Shown here: positions 1 through 6,556 of the stretch, in pieces
How the letters are laid out: each line of letters starts with the position of its first letter
Position numbering within the stretch: position 1 is the stretch's first letter
NCBI GenBank assembly: GCA_001804025.1
Contig: MHFC01000028.1
Coordinates: 1 to 8,345 of the forward strand
Direction of reading: 5' to 3'
From: Omnitrophica bacterium GWA2_52_8
Lineage (GTDB): Bacteria; Omnitrophota; Omnitrophia; Omnitrophales; Aquincolibacteriaceae
Length of the DNA stretch: 8,345 nucleotides
Translations under genes and position numbers: made by a program
The notes under the pieces: model-generated
Databases searched by the model: none
What the model saw: only the letters and a program-made list of their open reading frames with translations
What the model was told of the DNA's origin: nothing

Positions 1-708
1 GACGGCTTTTGAGAGCATCACGACCGATAAAATTCGTTCCGGAGTCGAGCGCTCCACCCGGTAGGAAAAGAACTGGTCACTATGGCACGACGTACAGATG
101 CCTGAGTCAAAAACAGCGGTTTCAGGCACCCCTTCACGCTTCAGAATCGAGGCCGCTTCCCGGGCCAAATCTACCGTTCCCCGGCTATTGTCAGTCTTTT
201 TGCAGCAATAAGTTAGCGGGAAAAAAGCTTCGAATTCCGGCCCCACCTCATAGCAGCAGCCCCGGATTGCGGGGCCAATCGCCACGCGAACCTGGCTGGG
301 AGCCACGGCAAAGTCGCGCTCCAGCATGATGACAGCCTCCTCGATAATCCCGGCATCCAGGCCGCGCCAACCGGCATGCACCACCCCAATCACAGGCACA
401 CCGGCAGCCGCCTCAAAAAACAGCGGCAAGCAGTCGGCCGTACGAATGCCCAGGACAATCCCCGCTTCGGCCGTGAACAGGCCGTCCGCCTCCGTCTCAG
501 GCGCTGGCAAAGAGGCGGAGGTGACGGTTAAAATCCGGCTGCCGTGAACCTGTTTCACTTGAACAAAAACGTTGCCATGAAAACCAGCTGCGTCTAAGAA
601 ATCAGAGTAGCGGGATTGAGGATACTCACGGCCTGAGCAGGCCGCCTGCACTTTGGAAGAAAAAACAGGCCAGCGGTAAACCCCGGCCTGTCCGGGAAGA
701 AGCTGCAT
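1..708 (-). CDS. YfiH/PgeF (YlmD) family protein, purine nucleoside phosphorylase / 'multicopper polyphenol oxidase' family, C-terminus beyond the window
   Basis: Translating the minus strand from the ATG at 706-708 gives 236 codons without a stop, running off the left edge, so the gene is partial at its 3' end. The family motifs are clear. QVHG contains His55, TADCLP contains Cys93, and HAGWRG contains His111; together these are the His-Cys-His metal site typical of YfiH/YlmD/YlmF-type proteins. They are followed by the GCCYEVGPEF block near residue 150, SGICT near 202 and FFSYR near 213. The family usually has about 240-260 residues, so nearly the whole protein is present. Members are cytoplasmic. 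They were first called laccase-like, were later shown to act on purine nucleosides, and PgeF is reported to edit misincorporated amino acids in peptidoglycan precursors. That last role fits the neighbouring wall genes. GGAG at 713-716 lies 4 bases before the ATG. The start is 20 bases after the upstream gene's stop, which suggests co-transcription. Confidence 0.93.
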   Translation of the reverse strand, partial: MQLLPGQAGVYRWPVFSSKVQAACSGREYPQSRYSDFLDAAGFHGNVFVQVKQVHGSRILTVTSASLPAPETEADGLFTAEAGIVLGIRTADCLPLFFEAAAGVPVIGVVHAGWRGLDAGIIEEAVIMLERDFAVAPSQVRVAIGPAIRGCCYEVGPEFEAFFPLTYCCKKTDNSRGTVDLAREAASILKREGVPETAVFDSGICTSCHSDQFFSYRVERSTPERILSVVMLSKAV

Positions 709-728
709 GGTACTCCGCGGCTAAAAAA

Positions 729-2909
729 TCAGGGGCGTTGATAAACGGCGTCGGGCGGTTCTTGAAAAAACTTTTCCTCCGTCAAGAGTTTCTCAACGCT
801 TTTCATGGCGGGCTCGGCATGAAAGCGTTTGCGAATGGCACCCTGATTGAGATAGTTGTTCAAGGCCACAAAAATCATACCTTGATCAAGCGACAGATAT
901 TTCCGCGCAACCAGACCTGTCTCCACCGTCACCGCGTCGTAAAATCCGTAATCTCCGTAAATATCGTAGAGTTCAAGAAGCTTGCGTAGATTTTTAATGA
1001 CGGACTTGGGTGCATATTCCAACGCCAGCACGCTGGCATGCGGCGTCACCACGCCGGGCTTGTAGCCTTTGGAACCAAAGGGCGCTGCGCCAAACTCCGA
1101 GTAACCGCCTTCGGGCACCGACGACGGGCTCATCCCCCAGACCGGCTGTTTGAGTTCCTTGAGCGCATAGCGGATTTGACCCTGCACGTGGCGCTTGTTG
1201 TTCAAGCCCAACCCTTGCGGCGCCAATTCTTTTTCATTCAAAATCAACGTGGGCATCAAGGCTTCAAAAGCCGAACCACCCCAGCTCGGAAGGTATTTCA
1301 AATTCTTCCACCGATAATAGCCGCCCATGTACGTGTGATCCAGCGTGGTGCGCGGCACGCGCGCCAGCGGCTTCATCTGCTGCCAGCCGAATTCGGCGGG
1401 AAACGTACGGATCATGCCCTCAAACCAGTGTTCTTCAGGAACTTCGCCCCGCGCAATCGCGATATAGCTGGACGCCCGAGGCTCCGTATAGAAAACGCCG
1501 TAGTGATAATCGGATGCCACCTGCAGATTTTCATAAAAACCGTGGAACATCTGCATCTCAACGGGATCATAGAAAAAGTTGAAATTGCCGCGTTTGATCA
1601 GGCGTTCAGCCTGCTCGCTAAGCTCTTCGGGAAAAGCATTTTTGGCCACATACATGCCAGCTACCAGCCAGCCGCTGTCAACCAGTGACACAAAGTAGCT
1701 CGTGCGTTCCGCGGTCGTGGTGTCGTAGTAGTTGTACGGAAAGCCGCTCTCGTGATACTCCAGTTTCTCAAGCGTCGTGAATGTCTGCTGAATTCTTCTC
1801 ACCGTTTCTTCGCGCGTGATAAACCCCAGGTCATAGCCCGAAACCAGGCACATGAGATACACGCCGATATTGGTGACGTTGGTGTAATCGCCGATCCATG
1901 CTTTGTCATCGAGAGCTTCTTTTTCTCCGACCTGAATCGTATCCAGCGGCAATCCGTGTTCTTTATCCACGATTTCATCAAAAAACTTCCAGGTATCGCG
2001 CGCGATTTCCTGCAAAAAGGTACGGTCGTCCGCCGGGAACTCTTTCTTGATTACCGTGTGCGTGGCAAAACCGCCCAGGCGCTTCACGAGAAATTGCTGA
2101 AACTCCAGCCCTTCAAGCCGCGTCTCGGTTTTTTCTCTCTTGCGCGGCGGAAAATCCACCGGTGTCGGGCCGGGATTATCCGTATGCACAAAACGGATAT
2201 TATCCAGATAGATCACACCCGTTTTCGCAGACACCATGCGGTCTTGAAAGACAATAACCAACTCATCCAGATCGCGCCGCGCAATCGCGGGATTTTTCCA
2301 GGCCTCAGGATCGCCAAAATCCATCAAGCCCGTCATTTTGTTCAGCGGAATCTTCACCGTTTCCCACTGCCCCGTCACGGGCACTTTAAACGAGCCCTTG
2401 ATTTTCTCAACCGCACTCGGATCCACGGGCTGAGCCGACGCTTTTTCTTCCGGCGTACGATGATCAGGTTTGGGCTTTTTGATCTCCACTTTAAAAATAG
2501 TGGTGAAGCCCTTGGCCTCATCCCCCTTCACGTCAAAGTAAAGATGATCATAAGGCGTGGCATCCAGCCCCATTAGCTTTGTCCAAAAGCCATTTTGCGA
2601 AGGAACTTCCGATTCCACACTGTAGGTGAGCCTTAAAACTTTGGCGGGCTTGCCGTCCGGCCCCGGCACCTCCACTAAATCCGCATCCGTGTAGGAATTG
2701 TTTTCGTCGGTGGTGTCCATATTCCAGGAACCGCTCTCCCCGCCGAGTTTGTTCATGAGGTCTTCGCCTTCAAAGTCAGCGACAACGGCATCCGGCGATG
2801 GCGCTTGCACCGCCAACTGACGTTCCTCGGCGGCCTGAACAGGCATCAACAGAACCGGGGAAATAAAAAGAAGCAGGCCGGCGACAGCCCTTTTAATAGA
2901 AAGCATCAT
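729..2909 (-). CDS. Exported glycoamylase-type protein (PF10091, GH144-like) with N-terminal carbohydrate-binding-like domain
   Basis: This 726-residue protein starts with a signal peptide: basic residues at 6-7, a hydrophobic stretch at about 9-23, and a likely cleavage after VQA at 24-26. Residues 40-242 look like a beta-sandwich carbohydrate-binding module of the CIA30/CBM type, ending in the typical pattern DELVIVF...VIYLDNIRF. Residues 295-715 match the PF10091 glycoamylase family, an alpha/alpha-toroid glycosidase. Its marks are YTNVTNIGVYL near 342, GFPYNYYDTTT near 389, SLVDSGW near 408, SWGGSAFEALMP at 542-553, PVWGMSPSSVP near 589, VTPHASVLAL at 621-630 and DYGFYDAV at 653-660. Characterised relatives (GH144) cleave beta-1,2-glucans, so a periplasmic or secreted glucan hydrolase is likely. 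The exact substrate is inference. Two ATG codons occur in a row. The first is chosen because AAGGGG at 2919-2924 stands 9 bases before it. The gene lies 53 bases after the carboxypeptidase. Confidence 0.88.
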   Translation of the reverse strand: MMLSIKRAVAGLLLFISPVLLMPVQAAEERQLAVQAPSPDAVVADFEGEDLMNKLGGESGSWNMDTTDENNSYTDADLVEVPGPDGKPAKVLRLTYSVESEVPSQNGFWTKLMGLDATPYDHLYFDVKGDEAKGFTTIFKVEIKKPKPDHRTPEEKASAQPVDPSAVEKIKGSFKVPVTGQWETVKIPLNKMTGLMDFGDPEAWKNPAIARRDLDELVIVFQDRMVSAKTGVIYLDNIRFVHTDNPGPTPVDFPPRKREKTETRLEGLEFQQFLVKRLGGFATHTVIKKEFPADDRTFLQEIARDTWKFFDEIVDKEHGLPLDTIQVGEKEALDDKAWIGDYTNVTNIGVYLMCLVSGYDLGFITREETVRRIQQTFTTLEKLEYHESGFPYNYYDTTTAERTSYFVSLVDSGWLVAGMYVAKNAFPEELSEQAERLIKRGNFNFFYDPVEMQMFHGFYENLQVASDYHYGVFYTEPRASSYIAIARGEVPEEHWFEGMIRTFPAEFGWQQMKPLARVPRTTLDHTYMGGYYRWKNLKYLPSWGGSAFEALMPTLILNEKELAPQGLGLNNKRHVQGQIRYALKELKQPVWGMSPSSVPEGGYSEFGAAPFGSKGYKPGVVTPHASVLALEYAPKSVIKNLRKLLELYDIYGDYGFYDAVTVETGLVARKYLSLDQGMIFVALNNYLNQGAIRKRFHAEPAMKSVEKLLTEEKFFQEPPDAVYQRP

Positions 2910-2962
2910 GGGAAAAAACCCCTTGGTTGTTTAAAAATCTAATGGAATGCCAGGCGGGAGTA

Positions 2963-4000
2963 TTATAGGTAAGCTTGAAGCTTTTGCCAAGTTTGACGAC
3001 CGGCAATGCCGTCGGCAGGAAGTCTCTTTGCTTTCTGAAATCTCTTCAGCGCTCGAAGAGTTGCCGTGCCAACTACACCATCGACGCGACCCCGGTAAAA
3101 CCCTGCGCGCTTCAATGCAGTCTGCAGTAGCCGCCGCTTTTCAACCGACGCGGCCGATTTGATCGTGCGCTTCGGTTTAAAGAAAGACGTGCCGAACTCA
3201 AAATCCACCAGCGTTTTCAAATCGCGCCAAAGCGCATGGCTGCCCATCAGGGCCACCAGCACACTGCGGTTGCGAACACCGATACGGCCGACGAAACAAT
3301 GGCGCGCGGCCCTTGTCCAACCTGTTTTTCCGATCACCGGACGGGGATCACGCCACAACATTTTATTATGATTCCGGAGATAAATGCGGCGCCCTGCAAG
3401 ACTGTGAATATTCATCGTGCGAACCTTCATCGTTTCCACAAGAAACGGATAGCGCTGCATGTAGCGCATAATTATTGCAAGGTCATAAGCCGTGGAATAT
3501 TGATTGGAAGCCGGCAGCCCGCTGGAACGTACAAAGTGCGATCCCCGGCAGCCAATTTCGCGCGCCTTTTTATTCATCATCGCGGCAAACTTCGGCATGG
3601 ACCCCGCAACCGCCACAGCCAGAACTTCCGCGGCATCATTCGCTGATTTAATCAGCGTCGCACGGATTAAATCGCGCGAATAAAAGCGCTCCCCCGCGAA
3701 CACCTGCATTTTGGACGGTTCGACATGTTGCGCAAACCGCTGAATGGTTACAATTTTATCCAAACCAAAATGTTCGTAGGCCACGATCGCCGTAAGCACC
3801 TTCGTGGTACTGGCCGGCTGGCGTCGCAAATACGGAGTTTTTGAATAAACGACACGGTTCGTGACAGGATCCAAAAGAAGTGCGGAGGGTGCTGAAATTC
3901 TTAAGAAAGGCTGCGCCAGCGCAGACGGAGGCGCTGTAATCCCAGAAAAAACAATAATAAAACTTGCGGAAACTGCCAGAATTTTACTGTGAAGTTTCAT
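2963..4000 (-). CDS. D-alanyl-D-alanine carboxypeptidase (peptidase S11, DacA/DacF type) with C-terminal peptidoglycan-binding domain
   Basis: The 345-residue protein begins with an export signal: a hydrophobic stretch at about 7-22 and a likely cut after SALA near 29. All three penicillin-binding motifs of family S11 are present: the SxxK tetrad STTK (Ser64 nucleophile, Lys67), SAN at 119-121, and KTG at 225-227. The enzyme trims the terminal D-Ala from peptidoglycan pentapeptides in the periplasm. The usual PBP5 C-terminal beta domain and amphipathic anchor are missing. Residues about 288-345 instead form a PG_binding_1 domain (PF01471), with LLQTALKRAGFY, DGVVGTATLRALKRFQ and DGIAGRQTWQKL visible. 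This suggests tethering to the wall rather than to the membrane. The ATG at 3998-4000 has AGGAG 8 bases upstream (4009-4013). An in-frame TTG one codon earlier has a 5-base spacing and is also possible. It is the first gene of the probable three-gene operon. Confidence 0.95.
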   Translation of the reverse strand: MKLHSKILAVSASFIIVFSGITAPPSALAQPFLRISAPSALLLDPVTNRVVYSKTPYLRRQPASTTKVLTAIVAYEHFGLDKIVTIQRFAQHVEPSKMQVFAGERFYSRDLIRATLIKSANDAAEVLAVAVAGSMPKFAAMMNKKAREIGCRGSHFVRSSGLPASNQYSTAYDLAIIMRYMQRYPFLVETMKVRTMNIHSLAGRRIYLRNHNKMLWRDPRPVIGKTGWTRAARHCFVGRIGVRNRSVLVALMGSHALWRDLKTLVDFEFGTSFFKPKRTIKSAASVEKRRLLQTALKRAGFYRGRVDGVVGTATLRALKRFQKAKRLPADGIAGRQTWQKLQAYL

Positions 4001-4201
4001 CAAAAAAACTCCTGCGGTAGGTTAAAAAAACTTCTCAAACACCAACGTGATTATCGGCCGTATTTTTTTCAAACTTAACCTGCTTCGAACCCAGAGGTTA
4101 GCATAAAAACGAGGTATTCTAGCGTAAAAAAAATAAATGCAAAGAAAAACAAACGGAAAAGATGGCTGGCATTACGCTTACGGCAAGTCAGGACAAGAGT
4201 T
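4001..4201. other. Divergent intergenic region between dacA-type gene and tRNA-His
   Basis: This AT-rich stretch has several poly-A/T runs and must hold the promoter of the minus-strand envelope operon. A GATAAT hexamer on the minus strand (complement of 4050-4055) is a possible -10 box, but no convincing -35 box stands at the right distance. A short inverted repeat, TAACCT at 4076-4081 and AGGTTA at 4095-4100, lies upstream of it. I see no gene here. Confidence 0.4.
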
Positions 4202-4234
4202 CCCTGTATACAGGGGCAGGAATTTAGGTATAAT
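4202..4234 (+). promoter_or_regulatory. Probable tRNA-His promoter with overlapping 14-bp palindrome
   Basis: TATAAT at 4229-4234 is a perfect -10 box, 25 bases before the mature tRNA 5' end, which leaves room for a short 5' leader. TATACA at 4207-4212 matches the -35 consensus in four of six positions at a 16-base spacing. This -35 box sits inside the perfect palindrome CCCTGTATACAGGG (4202-4215), which has operator-like symmetry. Assignment of the promoter to the tRNA rests on position and the strong -10 box. The palindrome's role is unknown. Confidence 0.6.
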
Positions 4235-4259
4235 ACCGCCCTTCCTCATGACTTTCCTG

Positions 4260-4337
4260 GTGGCCATAGCTCAATTTGGTTAGAGCACAAGATTGTGGAT
4301 CTTGGGGTTGCGGGTTCAATTCCCGTTGGCCACCCCA
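4260..4337 (+). tRNA. tRNA-His (anticodon GTG), CCA encoded
   Basis: The full cloverleaf can be drawn. The acceptor GTGGCCA (4260-4266) pairs with TGGCCAC (4327-4333). The D stem is GCTC/GAGC. The anticodon stem CAAGA/TCTTG encloses the loop TTGTGGA, with anticodon GTG at 4295-4297. The T arm is GCGGG-TTCAATT-CCCGT. The discriminator base is C4334, followed by an encoded CCA at 4335-4337. G4259 can pair with C4334, giving the extra G-1:C73 pair that marks bacterial tRNA-His and is read by histidyl-tRNA synthetase. The gene looks intact. Its last 22 bases are also the complement of the end of the recombinase gene on the other strand, which makes it the likely integration site of the element to the right. 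Confidence 0.97.
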
Positions 4338-6154
4338 GTTGTTACCTGCCCGCGAACCGGGGCACACCCGGTTCCACAGGCAGTTTCGGATTCAAGCACG
4401 ATACGAGCGGCATCAATATGAGATGCCGCTCCTTCTTTTCCATTTTTGGAAGGTTTGATTTTCTTTGATTTGTTTAATGATTTACCGTACTGCACTGCGA
4501 GTTCCTGGAGACATTCATTCCAGGTTTCAGCGTTTGATCCTCCTATGAACGGCCTTCCGAACAGCCCCACATCCAACCGTCCAATTCCCTTTTTCTTATC
4601 AATCATATGGCATACAACGTAATTGATGAACCGAGGCAAAAACATTTTTATTCTTTCGGGCTTATCCTGATTGAGTCGGTACAAGTCATTAAACAGATTT
4701 AAAGTTTGAATCTGCTCATGTGCCGCTCCTGCCTGAACTTTTTCAGCCCGGATTTCCTGCTCGATCCTTTTTTCTTCTACAGCAAGCTCTTTTTCCTGCT
4801 GGTCTAAAGATTCAAGCCTGCTTTTTACCGCCTCCAGTCCTCCCACACCTTTTTTGGCAAGAATATCCACAATATTGGATATTTGACTTCGAATATCTTT
4901 CAACCGGTCCTTAACCTGCTCCGAATCTTTTTGTAACGCTCCGACCCGGGTCGAAGTCGCTTCATTGGCGCGCTTGACCACCCGCTCAATAGTTGAAGCA
5001 TCCAAACGCAGGTTTCTAAGAAATTCAATGATCGCTTTATCAATGGCTTCCGCAGGTAAATACATTTCTTCGCAGTCGATGCCTTCCGTCTTGTCGGCTT
5101 TGGTGCAAAGGTAATAAGGATAATAGCGGCCATGGCGGCCTGTACCGGGGCGTGGAAACATGCTTGAATGACAGCGATGGCACTTGAGAAGTCCCTGAAA
5201 CAAGTAAATGTAATTTTGCATCATGCGGTTTGGGCTATGATTGGAGCGGCGATTTTTGTGGAGAATTTTTTGAATTTTTTCTTGGGTCGATAGGGATCGG
5301 ATCGCCGGCCAATTGCCATCAAGAATCTTTCCGTCATACTCCTGACGCGCTGTGTAGCGAATATTCTGGAGGATACGAGAAACCTGCGGCTTCGAGTATG
5401 TTTTCCCCCTCGGAGTTTTATATCCCTTTTTATGCAATTCCTGAACGACACGATCCACACTCTGGCGCAGCAGATAGAGCTTGTCGATGATCTCAATATG
5501 CTTTTTGTAAACCGGATCAAGCACGAAAATACCTTTCTTTTCGTTTTCGCCTTGTACGGCCTGATAGCCGACAGGCGGGCTGCCAAGCGGCCGCCCCTGA
5601 GTCGCATGTCGTCTTGCCGTTTCAATGCTGTACTGCGCAATCCTTTCCGCCTGCCACTGCGCCAGATTCGCGTGATTCCGCATAATCATCTGGCCGTCGG
5701 GAGTTGAGGTATCAATGTCCAGATCCAGACAGACCATCGCCACCTGGCTTTGGTTAAATTCCGCTGAAATTTCGATATAGTCCTTTACGTTTCTCGCAAT
5801 CCGGTCCAGCTTCGTCACAATCACCACATCAACCATCCGCATTTTTGCAAGCTCAAGCGCTTTGGCCAAACCCTGACGGCCTTCCCGCTTTGTCGCAGTG
5901 CGTCCGCGTTTCTTGCCATGCTTATCTTCATTTTCAACATAGAGATCAACAAGCTTCCAATCCTGGGGAGCATTGATACTTGATTTCGCCCTGACCCAAT
6001 TCGTAATAACTTCTTTTTGATGCTCCAAAGACTCCCCAAGCCTTGCCTGTTTATCCGTAGAAACGCGGACAATTCCAAACACTCGCACTGTTTTTAAATC
6101 CCTGAAGTGGTAAATCGTCGTAACGCTATTCCACTTTCTTGATTTCTTCGCCAT
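4316..6154 (-). CDS. Large serine recombinase (site-specific integrase)
   Basis: The 612-residue protein has the three-part build of large serine integrases. The resolvase catalytic domain is at about 23-175, with GIVRVSTDKQ carrying the nucleophile Ser32 and Arg30, TKLDRIAR at 114-121 with Arg118 and Arg121, and the STPDGQMIM block near 150. The recombinase domain (PF07508) is at about 185-300, with GSPPVGYQ and PQVSRILQNIRYTAR. A zinc ribbon has Cys325, Cys328, Cys350 and Cys361, followed by a coiled-coil-rich stretch at about 390-480. The length is normal and the active site is intact. Such enzymes cut and rejoin DNA through a 5' phosphoserine link between attP and attB. AGGAG in TTAGGAGAAG stands 8 bases before the ATG. 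Its last five codons and TGA stop are antisense to tRNA-His, and the tail of about 50 residues is basic and of low complexity. A small gene lies 44 bases upstream. Confidence 0.95.
   Translation of the reverse strand: MAKKSRKWNSVTTIYHFRDLKTVRVFGIVRVSTDKQARLGESLEHQKEVITNWVRAKSSINAPQDWKLVDLYVENEDKHGKKRGRTATKREGRQGLAKALELAKMRMVDVVIVTKLDRIARNVKDYIEISAEFNQSQVAMVCLDLDIDTSTPDGQMIMRNHANLAQWQAERIAQYSIETARRHATQGRPLGSPPVGYQAVQGENEKKGIFVLDPVYKKHIEIIDKLYLLRQSVDRVVQELHKKGYKTPRGKTYSKPQVSRILQNIRYTARQEYDGKILDGNWPAIRSLSTQEKIQKILHKNRRSNHSPNRMMQNYIYLFQGLLKCHRCHSSMFPRPGTGRHGRYYPYYLCTKADKTEGIDCEEMYLPAEAIDKAIIEFLRNLRLDASTIERVVKRANEATSTRVGALQKDSEQVKDRLKDIRSQISNIVDILAKKGVGGLEAVKSRLESLDQQEKELAVEEKRIEQEIRAEKVQAGAAHEQIQTLNLFNDLYRLNQDKPERIKMFLPRFINYVVCHMIDKKKGIGRLDVGLFGRPFIGGSNAETWNECLQELAVQYGKSLNKSKKIKPSKNGKEGAASHIDAARIVLESETACGTGCAPVRGQVTTGVANGN
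4346..4383. repeat. Two-tier inverted repeat in the recombinase 3' end, next to the tRNA
   Basis: GAACCGGG (4354-4361) pairs with CCCGGTTC (4367-4374) around a 5-base loop. Outside it, CTGCC (4346-4350) pairs with GGCAG (4379-4383). The structure starts 8 bases past the tRNA CCA and lies inside the coding end of the recombinase. It has no T-run on either side, so it is a weak candidate for a factor-independent terminator. An imperfect inverted repeat flanking a crossover point is typical of serine-recombinase attachment sites, which is my preferred but unproven reading. Confidence 0.6.
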
Positions 6155-6198
6155 TTTGTCTTCTCCTAATGATTCGCTTAGGTAACACTATATCGTTT

Positions 6199-6483
6199 TT
6201 ATCCCTTGCCCACAACAGAAAACCCCAGCCGCTTTTTTTCGTCTTTCGGCACGGGCAAACGCTTCGCCGCCTCATCCAAACAGGTCTCGGCCCAAAGGAG
6301 CCCTAAAATATCAATCAGTTCATCCATTCGATCATCATCTGACATCTGCGTATAAGGGTTGGCTGGGTTCTCTTTCAGATCAGGGTAAGCATCAAGAGGC
6401 ACAATTCTTACTTCAAAGCGCAGTGATTTGGAATTGACCCGCTGGTTCGTTTTTGATTTTTTCCCGTTTGAAATTATTTCCAA
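6199..6483 (-). CDS. Hypothetical 94-residue protein, TTG start, upstream of the recombinase
   Basis: I do not recognise this protein. It has a basic N-terminus (about residues 6-25 rich in Lys, Asn, Ser), then a likely beta segment (LRFEVRIVPL) and an acidic helical part (SDDDRMDELIDILGLLWAETCLDEAAKRL). There is no signal peptide or membrane segment. The start is a TTG at 6481-6483, supported by the full Shine-Dalgarno AAGGAGGT (complement of 6491-6498) 7 bases upstream; no ATG in this frame serves. It is transcribed with the recombinase, with 44 bases between its stop and the recombinase ATG. A role as an accessory or directionality factor, or a DNA-binding partner of the recombinase, is inference from position only. 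Confidence 0.72.
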   Translation of the reverse strand: MEIISNGKKSKTNQRVNSKSLRFEVRIVPLDAYPDLKENPANPYTQMSDDDRMDELIDILGLLWAETCLDEAAKRLPVPKDEKKRLGFSVVGKG

Positions 6484-6490
6484 GCGTTAC

Positions 6491-6498
6491 ACCTCCTT
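6491..6498 (-). promoter_or_regulatory. Perfect Shine-Dalgarno deciding a TTG start
   Basis: The minus strand reads AAGGAGGT, fully complementary to the 16S rRNA tail, with a 7-base gap to the TTG at 6481-6483. An out-of-frame ATG at 6503-6505 overlaps this region and would open only a 30-codon frame, so the TTG is preferred. Confidence 0.75.
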
Positions 6499-6517
6499 GT
6501 TTCATTGGTTAGTCTCC

Positions 6518-6552
6518 ATCTAATTTTTTAGATCCGGCAGACAGCGTCTGCC
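6518..6552. repeat. Two adjacent perfect hairpins between the element genes
   Basis: ATCTAA/TTAGAT (6518-6523, 6528-6533, loop of four T) is followed after two bases by GGCAGAC/GTCTGCC (6536-6542, 6546-6552, loop of three). In the minus-strand transcript the GC-rich hairpin comes 4 bases after the stop of the replication-relaxation gene, and the AT hairpin follows it. There is no U-run after the GC-rich stem, so an RNA processing or stability element, or a partial terminator that sets the expression ratio, is as likely as a true terminator. Confidence 0.6.
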
Positions 6553-6556
6553 TAAT

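Noticed and set aside
729..2576. Long plus-strand frames opposite the glycoamylase gene
   Set aside because: They are antisense shadows. The minus-strand protein has clear domains, a signal peptide and a ribosome site, while the plus-strand frames have no recognisable domain and are rich in His and Arg.
4202..4215. LexA (SOS) box
   Set aside because: The E. coli-type box needs CTGT and ACAG separated by eight bases. Here only two bases separate them, and the Gram-positive type does not match at all.
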